Shown here in pieces: positions 54,346 to 64,000 of a stretch of 64,000 bases of DNA. The notes under the pieces were generated by a model. The model made no database searches. It was not told the origin of the DNA and saw only the letters and a list, made by a program, of their open reading frames with translations. The stretch comes from Primula veris (lineage: Eukaryota > Streptophyta > Magnoliopsida > Ericales > Primulaceae). The DNA lies in NCBI GenBank assembly GCA_963682055.1, contig OY821750.1, positions 932,501-996,500 of the forward strand, written 5' to 3'. Both the position numbers and the translations under genes were made by a program. How positions within the stretch are numbered: the stretch's first letter is position 1; each line of letters begins with the position of its first letter.

Positions 54346-57300
54346 CGTTATCGGCACTTTGCTCGCGAAGAATAGAATATACACTCACGGATATTGGAGA
54401 TTTATCCGGGTTTTTAGGGTTTTGCTATATCGACCTTCATCAACATACCGTGCGTAAGGTACCGAATTCAAAACTTAATTTATTCCATATATGTGATCGC
54501 ACGTATTATTTTATGGATAACTAAAACATGATAAATATCCCGTAGTATATAATCCATGTGTATTAGAGTTTGTTACTTGTATGGATAACTATATATGATC
54601 GTAACACACATATTGTTGATTATAAAATCATATTTGTTGATAAGATCATACAAAATAACCCAAATCATGTAATTGTAAAACATGTATTAATCTGTCGGAT
54701 TAAATCTGCAACAAACTGAAACGTATGTACTGATTTGTAATTCTCTGAAAGCTGTAAACTATTCTGTAAATTACTCAAGGACTAAACTGAAACTTGTCTG
54801 AAATTATGGACTGAAGCAGTAATAACGCTGTAAATATATATATAGTTTGCTGAAATTACACGGATAGTCCCTGTAGTATATTACATGTATAAAAACAGTA
54901 TATATGTGTTATAAAAGTCAATATTCGGTCTAAATATTCACCCACATGCATATATATATTTATTAAAAAGGCAAGTGAATAAAAATTGCATGTTAATTGA
55001 ATAAATTGATATGTTTCCATGTATATTTAACCACTTTGCATGTTAAAAATTACCATATATAGAATTAATTGGTAATTAAAAATATATTGTTTTGCTTGCA
55101 TGTTAAAACTACCATGTATAAAATTATTCATATGGCGATAAACATAGATAATTGATTGATATCTTGTTAGCGTAATCATATCTTTTGATATTATCATATA
55201 TAAATATCACATATGCCAGTAAATTATTGGATTGGATCTAATTGATTTGATTTGATATGTTAGAATTTTTATGGATTGATTGATAATCTTAAATTGATTT
55301 GTTTATAACACCAAATCTCCTGCATGATTAGATAGATCCTAAAATATATTTACTGCCTGTTTATATATATATGTGGTTAATCTAGATAGATATTCTCTAT
55401 GCTGTTAATATTATTGCCATATATAAAATGCGAAAATCATATATATTCACATTTAAGTTGGAAAAATTATGAATCTTCCCCAAAATAGGCTCACCTATTT
55501 GGATACGATGTCTAGGAAAGATAAAGGCGGAAGTCGTTCTCCTAATGAGGTCGGTTTTTAAGAGGCATTCGTGCCCACCCCCCTCACCGTCTTTCCTGGT
55601 CGTGTTCAAATAGAGCTACCGAAAGGGGTTGACTAAATAATAATTTCCCCGAGTGTGTTTATATAGTGATGTATGTTTCGCTGAATTGGTGTTTCAGTAT
55701 CGACCCGTTGTTCGATCAATGAGAACCGATTCACATGAAAAGCAAAACTAATGTTTTCGAACCTGTCGTTTCGAAAAAAAGTTTGTGCTTGTGCAAACCA
55801 TAAACATATAAACCAGTCGTTTTATTTGATAAATAATCCAGAACTCCCAACACATGTTGGATGCCATCTATGATGAGAAAAATCGTAAAACATACTTGCG
55901 AAATGACTGTTTAAACGTTGATTTTAATCCGTCACCACATGTTACTCACCCTGATGTGTGAAAAATGTGATGCCCAATTTTTTTTTGGATGCCATCTTTG
56001 ATGAGTAAAACACGAGTTTGTTGTTACTAGCGAGATGAAAGATAAGGCGTTGATGATATTCCGCCGCCACATTTGAGACGTGATGACGTCTATGGTGAAC
56101 AAATGTCTGAAATTGACATATTGGAGCAATCCTTCACCAAAATACTAGCTTGGAAATTGTATTCGATAAGCTGTATCGTGAATTTATATTCACCATGTTC
56201 CTTTATCGCCCATATGTTATTGGATAAGAAAATTACCCCGGTGAGTAGTTTTAATCCTATTGGGTCAATGGCGAATTGTTTGCCTGATATTAATGCTCTT
56301 CGTGTACAATTTTTTTTCCACGAATCGAGAACCGAGACAAGTGCTATTTGTCTCGAACTGTCGTGATCCCGATGAATCGCTTAGCCAAGAGAGATTTTAG
56401 ACAATCGTCAAAATCGAAAACCTGTGGCTCCAAGACAGTAATTGAAAGGAACAATATGGCCCGTTGTCACAAAGGAAGAGATAATGCTCAATGAGGCAAC
56501 TCTATGCTATAAAGACAAATGTCATGCACGGTTACTCCTTAAATAGTTTAAAACTATTATAAAGGTGAAAAAACCGATGCTAATGTGGTTAAAGCTAACT
56601 GAAAGGAAATTTTTGAGACCCCCGATTTTGTGGCTCAAATGAGTTTGATACCTTTCTTTATTGATTTTGATAAATCATTGAGCCATTTTTTCGCTCATTT
56701 GGATTATGTTTTCTATTTGGATTATTATTTTTCCATTTGGACCATACTTTTGGATTATGGTTTGCCTGTTTATGAAATTTCTCGAAATAATTTAAAGTGT
56801 TTTGAGCAAATTCCTTTGACAAATGTGACCAAACTTTAAATTATGAAATTTTAGGCAATACTTGTGGGGTAGTTGATTTTTTTTGGAAATAGTGGGTAAC
56901 AGTGTACCACATAATTTCACCAACTATTTGCCTAAAAAAAGTACTCAGTGACAATGATTCTGGACCTGTCGTTCCAAATCAAAATCTTTGGTAAAACCAA
57001 ATTGATTTGTCAAATATGAGGTCTTATACTCATGTAGGTCCTGCCGTACCTTGTTGAGTTATAAAATATTCGAGAAAACCAGTGTTATTTGGTAATAGCT
57101 CATGAAAGAATTAAAATTTCTTTACATAGGCTCCATTCAATACGACCAAAAGCGTATTTTAGAGGAGTTGAAATGTCTTTCAAGTGGTTGCTATCACATT
57201 CTTTAAAGCATTTAAAGTTACCTTATCATTTCGCCTGTCGTCGAAATGATAAATGATTTAAATGCTAAGACATGATTGTCTGTACTATCATTCGCCTGTC

Positions 57301-60300
57301 GTCGATTGATAAAGAGTATTTTGATATTGTGGCATTGACCGGATGAGATATTCCCAGGTCAAAAGACGATGCTTGATTTATAATCGCATCGCATTTGGAT
57401 TCTCTCTGAGAATATATTTCGTAATTAATCCGAAATTCATGCCACTAATGCTCACTTTGAAAGACTAGTATGTGTAAAGATCACGAAATGAACTCGTAGA
57501 ATTCTTGTAAAGAATTGAAGGAGTTATTGTGGACTTATCCAACCATAAGACGGACCATAAATTTAAATGGTTATGGTTGATGCATCGACAATATGGTCAC
57601 ATTTTAATGTTGTCCACATAAATGCAGCACTTTCCAAACTTTTAGCCCTATCATTAAGTTGATGGCTCATGATCCGGATTATCCTGAAAAGTCTAGTCGA
57701 CTTGATAATTCCGAAGAGTAATAATCAAAATTTCGATTTGAATTACTTGAGTTTGGAAATTGAAATTGAACATCCTGTCGATTATGTTTAGACCCAAATG
57801 GACTCACGGAAAGTTTGATGATGCGACTGCAAATGATTGCATGCATTTCTTGGTCTTGCGCACCAAGATTTATATTTCCGTGTGGGGTTATGCTATTTTA
57901 CTGCATTAGTCCGTTATGAGGCCCATAGACACTCAAACACCATATGCGTACCAGCTGGTTACTGGTTATGAGCCAGAAGTCTCATATTAACGCATGTTTA
58001 GAGTGATTAATTAATATTTTGATTGAGCCGCTCTAGCGTTCAAAATATGGACCTCTGAAGGGGACACAAATCGATTATGAATCTCCTGCCTATCATTTGA
58101 TAGAGTAACCTTGGCAAGCGATCTCTTTACCGCATGATATGCGAAAGTGACATCTCTAAGACTGTTCTCCCCGTCGTTAGGGGGAGATTTGCACGTTACC
58201 GTTGATAAGGAACGACGTGAAGTAACGTGGCATAACCCACTCAGTCTTAGCTTGATCCCCAAAACTGCACTTAGTGATAAGTAAGTGCATAGACTCCCTC
58301 AAGTTTAACTAAATGCCAGACGCATTTAATGACTTTATGAGATGTCACGAGATCATTTATACCTGCTGCAAAATGCTTGCAAGGATAGACGTCCCTGTTG
58401 GACGCCGTGTTCCTGTCGTAACACGTTGCTTTGGCCGAACCCGCCAAGCAAAGGACGCTGTCGTCGGCCGTCAGTCTGTCGTCCTTCCCAAGATACGAGG
58501 AAGTTGACCGGTTCTTAATTCGTTCAGCCCCAGAGGTGGTGAACTGAAACTCGTTTGTCGCACGAGATTATAAAGGATCAAGGAGATGTGTGATTTCCTC
58601 CTCATCCTAAGAATCTCGAAATATCTGTCGATCATGATATCTTAGACGATATTGAAGCGAAACGAGACTGTCATTGATTACTTGTTCATATACTCGGTGA
58701 CGACTGATAATATGAGCAAATTATGACAGAGAACCATGTACCGTTGCCTGAAGTCAACGTAGAATAGACTGGACTAATGGAAACTTGCAATCCAAGTAGA
58801 CTCCTTAGCGAAAGTGTGTTCGGACCTGTTGCTCTAACACCACCAATGTTAAACGAGTTCGTTTATTTGGTTATTCGTAAGGAAGAGTGATGAGAATAAT
58901 GAGATTGTAGAATGCTCGCCTAGTAGCGCAAGGCTTCTCTCACACCTTGGAATTGATTACGAGATGGTTAATTTTCTCGTAATGGACATTAGAACAGTCC
59001 CCTACTTTACCAGTTTAGTAGTTTCCGAAAAACTGAGTATGCAGCCATGAATGTGGTCACGGTTTTATCCCTATGGGGATTTAGACAAAGAGATATAGAT
59101 GAAGGTCCCTGTGTGACTTCATATGCTTTAATCAAGTAGTTCCTAACCACGGAACACGATCTCAATTGACTGAGACGTTCACTATATGGATTAATATAAT
59201 CCGAGCGGATGTGGTATACCGCCTAAGTGAGTACTTGATTAGCTTGGGATACTTGAACAAGTATTATGCCCTTGCGTGTTCTATTACGCGATCCATTTTT
59301 GGATTTGCCTTCGAGATGAAGGATCTTGGGAAGACACGGTAGTGACTCAACCTGATGATTGAGTCCCGTAAAGATTGAATCTAAGTCCATGATTCAGACT
59401 ACACCCAGAAGGTGTTATGACGTTTTAGTCATCATGACGCTAAGTCGTCAGATTCTCCCATGATCGTTCGATCACTAGACATTGATATAGACCCAGTCCG
59501 TCCCTGATGAGACGATGAAGAGATATTGAACCATAATGTTCATATCTAAGTACAATAAGCGCATCATTGTACTTGGTCTAATGTGCTAGGACGAACATCT
59601 CGTCTGTTGTGAATGGTATAGCTCGACACAACATCGCGCTAACACGCTGCCATCGAAATGGCACTAAAGACACATTCCCTTACCTTATGGTAATTTTGGA
59701 AGTGGGCTAGTTTATCCCATTTGCGTCATCGAGTGTACCTACCCCCTTCGGTACTCGAATTAACGCAACCCTTTTTCGGTTATACCGATGCCGGTTACTT
59801 ATCAGACCCGCATAAGGGATATTCCTAACATGCTATGTCTTTACCATTTGGAATAAGGCGACATCTTGGAGGTCTTGGAATGACTCCAAGTGAATCACTC
59901 TGATCTATTCGTGCTCTATGAGACGACTAGAGAGTGTATATGGCTTCGAGCTAGTATTAGTCATATTTGAATTACATATGTTCTGTCTCACGATCCAGAT
60001 AAAACACTTGTCATAGAAGACAACTTGTTGTTATTGATCAAGAGAGACATGAGTAGATTATGCTATTTAGCATTTCTTGCCGAAATTAATCTTCACAAAT
60101 GAAGTTTAAGAGCATCCAGTTGAATGCTCGTTCTATTCCACGTTAGATTTTCTTGCATCCGGTCGTATGTAAGTAAATGAGACATCCAGTCGAATGCTCG
60201 TACTCTTTCTTGGAATATGAAATCTTTGCACCCAGTTGTGTGCAAGTGAGGGGGAGCATCCAGGTGAATGCTTATTGCACTAATTACTACTTAGTCGAAA

Positions 60301-60863
60301 TCTTCGCACCCTGTCGTGTGCAAGTGAGGGGGAGCATCCAGTCGCATGCTCGTGTACTCTTTTTGTCCTTAGACCAAGGTTTTTTCCCACTGGGTTTTCC
60401 TTGGCAAAGTTTTTTAGCGAGACACGTTCCCATCATACCTCACTTAAGATTGCCGAAATTAGGGGGAGTATCCTGTTGTATACTTCTTACCACTGTGTAC
60501 TCTTTTGTCCTTCGACTAGAGATTTTTTCCCACTGGGTTTACTCTAGCAAGGTTTTGATGAGGCACATGTTTTGTGGTTGATCCCCTACTACTACCACTG
60601 TTGCACTCTTTTTCCTTCGATCAGAGATTTTCCCATTGGGTTTGCTCTGTCAAGGTTTTGATGAGGCACACTGTTTCGTGGTTAGTTAATTACATGGAAT
60701 TTCGGCCTATATCATTCGGCTACACAGTTTCTCCTAGGTACCGGCTTTGTCCCACACTGGGTTTTCCGGCCCTAAGGTTTTTATGTGTTTAGCACTGCGA
60801 ATGAACTCGACTCACATCGACAGCATGAAGACGAAGAAATCAAGACGTCCAAAGGGGGAGATT
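54346..60863 (+). pseudogene. Degraded gag-pol internal region, copia array unit 2
   Basis: Virtually the same sequence as 47622-54139, with the same pol islands at +6724 (RLVAQGFSH at 58917-58943, GYTDAGYLSDPHKG at 59778-59819). The one base difference noticed is A at 57900. Every stop and indel is shared, so the decay is older than the duplication. Confidence 0.88.
55754..60774 (+). repeat. Constant-loop palindromes and CCC-AYT-GGG hairpins, unit 2
   Basis: Exact repetition of the unit 1 series at +6724. The longest palindrome (11-bp arms) has its loop at 57234-57241, the CGTGTT pair surrounds 58412-58419, and the 3' hairpins lie at 60372-60774. Confidence 0.85.
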
Positions 60864-61069
60864 TGTAGGATATTATTGGACTTATCTTGGTCTTCCCTAG
60901 CATATGTAACTCTATTCTCTATTATATAAAGAGGGTCAGGGTCTCTTGATGTATCTCTCTATACACTTGTATTAATGAATAAACAATTCGTCTGTTGTCT
61001 CTCATACCTCTCTCTATATCTATACATATCTCTATATATATTTATAACGAGCTAATATGTCACACAACA
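60864..61069 (+). repeat. LTR3 of the copia array
   Basis: Final 206-bp LTR. It ends CACACAACA and is followed by CATAT, the presumed target duplication. Confidence 0.92.
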
Positions 61070-61242
61070 CATATGCTATTATTTGATGACATTATATTTA
61101 CGTTATAAAACACCAAAGAGGATTTTAAAAAGACTTCACATTTTTTTGTGGTCTAATAACGCGCAAAAAGGGCAAAAGTTCAAAGATAGAAAAGAAATGT
61201 AAAAGTCTTATCATTAAACAACCAAGATGTTATAAGAACTAA

Positions 61243-61425
61243 TACCGAGCCAAAATCGGAATAACCGAATCGGACTGAAAAAATCCAAAACTGGACCGAA
61301 AAAAACTGGTCCGGTTCGGTTCAAAAAATAAAAAAACTGTAACCGAAAATAAGATAACCGAAAAATATGATCGGTTTCGGTTTTGTTAAAAACCAAACCG
61401 AACCGGACCGAACCTAGCCCGAACA
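61243..61425 (-). repeat. GGTTTTTCGG-type dispersed repeat, block 3
   Basis: Shares an ordered word set with 34648-34975: GGACCGAAAAAAA, GGTCCGGTTCGGT, CAAAAAATAAAAA, CCGAAAAATATG, GGTTTCGGTTTT and AACCGAACCGGA. It lies about 170 bp after the copia array. Confidence 0.8.
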
Positions 61426-61896
61426 TCAATTTGAACATTTTTTTTAAAAAATACTCCAAATCAATATTTAATTAATGCAAATCTCTACGGTTTTAATACG
61501 GCAACACAAATATGCTTATTGTTTTTATTCGAGAGGTATAATTATATGTTTTGGAAATTAAGATAAAATTTAAAAATTCAATACATGCCATTATGCATTT
61601 CGGAAAAAAAACAATACGCATATTTGTGTTCCCGTCGTGAAACCGTGGATATTTACATTAATATAATATTGATTTATAACGTTTTTATAAAAAAAAAAAA
61701 AATATCGAAATTAATGTCTAATTATACTATGTATAAACTGTATTTAATTTAATTTCCCAGTCAAAAGAAATTTCTTATCTATCCTTATAACTAGTATAAA
61801 TAAATACGAATTATATAATATGAAAAATTCATTTAAACTTTATTTAATTAATTTCCCGACGCCATTTTTACGACCTTGAACTCACCTCTCTATCTC

Positions 61897-61957
61897 TCTC
61901 TATATCTATATCTATATCTATATCTATATCTATATCTATATCTATATCTATATATAT
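61897..61957 (+). repeat. (TATATC)n microsatellite upstream of SEC8
   Basis: About nine hexamer units of TATATC/CTATAT, starting from a CTCTCTAT stretch. It lies about 180 bp upstream of the SEC8 start codon, probably in or near the promoter or leader. Confidence 0.9.
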
Positions 61958-62134
61958 GTATCTATAGCTCACCTTCTAGAACCAAATATTAAACTATTGC
62001 AGATCCAAATCTGGTAATTTCTTTTTTAATTTCTTCAGTTATCTGGCTTTTATTAATTTTTAATGAAATTTTAATGATTTTTAATACATTTTTAATGAAT
62101 TTACAGGGTTTGGGTTTGATCTGATAGCTTGGAG

Positions 62135-63992
62135 ATGGGGATTCTCGACGGATTGCCTGTTTCCCGAGATAAATCGGTCCGTATTAATTTTATAATTTAT
62201 ATTATTTTTTTATTATTTGTAACGAATTTAAATGTGTGATATATAGTTACTTGATTGTTCCATGCTACAGTATTATTTGTGTTTAATTTTTTTTTTTTTT
62301 TTGTGTGATGAATTAAAATGTGTGATTTATACTTGATTGTTTCATGCTATTACGTGTGTGTAATGATGAATTTTCCGTAGTGGAAGTCGTGTTTCAGCTG
62401 AGTTTTTTGTGTAAATAATTAAAATGTGTGGTTTATATTTTTTTGATTGTTTCATGTTATTATTTGTGTGTAATGATGAACTTAGGAAGTGTTTTATGCA
62501 TATAAATATTGAATTTTCCGTTGTAGTTTTTTTTGTGTGTAAAATTAGTGTATCAAATATTTAATGCATGTAATATTGAATTTGTCGTAGTAAAATGTAG
62601 CGGAAGTAGTGTTTCATCCGAGTCGCAGTTTGTTTAGGGTAATTCCGTTCAATTTTGCATATTGTATAGAGCATTTCTCGAATGATTAACATTATTAACC
62701 ATAAAAAAATATTAGTATTGAATTTTTAATCATAAAAAAGTTTAGTACTGAATTTTTAATCATAAAAAAGATTAGTACAATTTGTATATTGTATAGCGCG
62801 TTTCCCGAAAGAAATGGTTTCGGCTGAATGATTGTTTAAGTAAACAAGAATTATCATATCATTTGGCCTTCTCTTGTGGTAGTCAAGGGTCTGCATGAAT
62901 TACGGATTTGAAATTTACAAGTATTCGTATTAGTTACGAAAAGATTGCTAAGCTTGCATAGACGGGCACTAAATTTATACAATGCCAAATCCATGGAGTG
63001 TGGCAAAACGAGGATCTCATTTTGTATATCATGTTTTTTTCCAAACGCATGAAGTTAAACTCAGCCAAATCCCTATCATATTTGAAATAAGGATTTCGAG
63101 TCATATTATTTGTGGACTAGGAAGCACCAGAACTGTACACGGACATCAGAATGCTGATTTTGAAATTTTAATGGTACGGGTATGGCGAGTAGCAAGTCTA
63201 TTTGTATGCAACCTCCGAACAAAATAGAAAGAGGATAATAGAGAAAAGAACTCAAATCACCCTCAAAATGTCTCACATATATTCCTCATGATCTCTCGTT
63301 GGTGTATATTAGCCTGTTGAATCTATGCCATATAAATTTTATTATTTTAAAAATATGTAAGTACCCAACGTGTACCTAAACTGCGGGTACACAGTACGTA
63401 CCGTCTACGGGTCGAAGTACCCGTGTTTCATAGTTCTTGGACAAATTAGCACCTACCTGCAACTAGGCTTGTTTGGTATTACTTAACAAATATACTTTTT
63501 TTTTCATTTTTAAATGTTTGTTTGGCGTGCAAAAAAAAATGCTTGATTATGATCCGGAGGAAAATAGGTATATTTGTTGTAGAAGCATCTTCATCCATAC
63601 TTTTCATTACTTTCACGAAAAAAAAATACTTTGGTACCTGTAAGATGTACCCAAAAGAGTCCAATTTACTCGCATGTCCTTGGTTTTAATTCTCAAGTCT
63701 CCTAGTAGAACTCAATATTGGCAAGTTCTTTCCTTTGCATTATCTGTACGTATTATGTTTGTGCTTGTATTTTCTGCAGTATTTGAGGGAAGAGATCACA
63801 AAGATCGACGAAAGCTGGACAGCTGCCCGGTTTGATTCCCTGCCCCATGTTGTCCATATATTGACATCTAAAGATCGTGAAGAAGAGGTTCGGACTCTGA
63901 AGGAGCAGAGTGATATTATTGAGGAAGTTGTGGATGAAGTAGTTCATGCTTATCATGGTGGCTTTAATAAAGCAATTCAAAATTACTCTCAG
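62135..63992 (+). CDS. SEC8: SEC8, exocyst complex subunit (first two exons, gene continues)
   Basis: Exon 1 (62135-62176) encodes MGILDGLPVSRDKS. Exon 2 (63780-63992) continues with YLREEITKIDESW, FDSLPHVVHILTSKDREEE and VVDEVVHAYHGGFNKAIQNYSQ. Both are in phase with GT-AG borders, although the second donor (GTGCCT) is weak. The sequence follows plant SEC8 closely. SEC8 belongs to the octameric exocyst, which tethers secretory vesicles to the plasma membrane. The 1.6-kb intron 1 holds no recognised insert. 85 residues are visible; the remaining exons are beyond the window. Confidence 0.95.
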
Positions 63993-64000
63993 GTGCCTTT

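Larger units (their letters stand above)
47413..61069 (+). mobile_element. Tandem Ty1/copia array: three LTRs and two internal regions
   Basis: The LTRs at 47416-47621, 54140-54345 and 60864-61069 are each 206 bp. They enclose two internal regions of equal length, with a strict offset of 6724 bp. The two internal copies differ at only one position that I found (G at 51176, A at 57900). LTR1 differs from LTR2 and LTR3 at one base (TTTCC against TTCCC near 47452). CATAT flanks the whole array (47408-47412 and 61070-61074), with three extra bases TGT before LTR1. The pattern fits unequal recombination between the LTRs of one element, or a very recent duplication. An assembly artefact must be excluded. 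Confidence 0.9.
61070..62134. other. Spacer between copia array and SEC8, including its leader
   Basis: It contains a GGTTTCGG-type repeat and a TATATC microsatellite (both listed separately). Just before the start codon, ATCTG|GTAATTTC (about 62008-62014) and TTTACAG|GGTTTGGG (about 62106) look like donor and acceptor of a leader intron of SEC8. Nothing else is recognised. Confidence 0.5.

Noticed and set aside
62982..63227. ORF of 81 codons in SEC8 intron 1
   Set aside because: It lies within an intron, has no similarity that I recognise and shows no splice context.

Overview
This is nuclear DNA of a flowering plant, most likely a eudicot. It is AT-rich, its genes are split by GT-AG introns, and it carries Ty1/copia retrotransposons plus CACTA, pogo-like and MITE-type DNA elements. 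I cannot name the species. Five host genes are readable: a pectinesterase (12548-15103, +), a DUF3783-domain gene with two apparent lesions (33269-29946, -), LST8 of the TOR complex (37469-41183, +), a BORCS8-like gene (45161-45805, +) and the first two exons of the exocyst gene SEC8 (62135-63992, +, running off the window).

Layout. Positions 1-7969 and 22392-30294 are two copies of one segment in direct orientation, offset by about 22.39 kb. Each holds the right part of a Sirevirus-like copia element (minus strand), an unidentified AT-rich stretch, a MITE with long terminal inverted repeats, a pogo/Tigger-like element and the 3' end of the DUF3783 gene. The left copy keeps only a broken last recognisable exon of that gene; the right copy continues into the full gene. 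Identity is very high up to about position 6185 and clearly lower after it. From 7970 to 10749 lies the remnant of a CACTA element with a coherent four-exon Transposase_24-like gene. The pectinesterase follows. Only 58 bp after its stop codon sits an aberrant Sirevirus (15162-26152). Its two LTRs point in opposite directions, yet it has a clean 5-bp target duplication. A second copia element (15448-19927) is nested in its left LTR, with perfect ends, a 5-bp target duplication and four premature stops, three of them clear C-to-T type changes.

From 30 to 46 kb the window is gene-bearing, with MITEs and dispersed GGTTTCGG-type repeats in introns and spacers. From 47413 to 61069 stands a tandem copia array, LTR-internal-LTR-internal-LTR, with two almost identical 6.5-kb internal regions whose pol is badly degraded. 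That internal region holds the most striking signal in the window. At least fourteen short palindromes have arms that differ completely from one another but enclose a nearly constant 8-nt loop (consensus CCWGTYGW, most often CCTGTCGT). Four further hairpins near the 3' end have a CCC-AYT-GGG core and outer stems that co-vary.

The host genes are unrelated housekeeping or cell-wall functions (pectin modification, TOR signalling, lysosome/vacuole positioning, exocytosis) and do not form a pathway. The transposons explain most of the structure between them.
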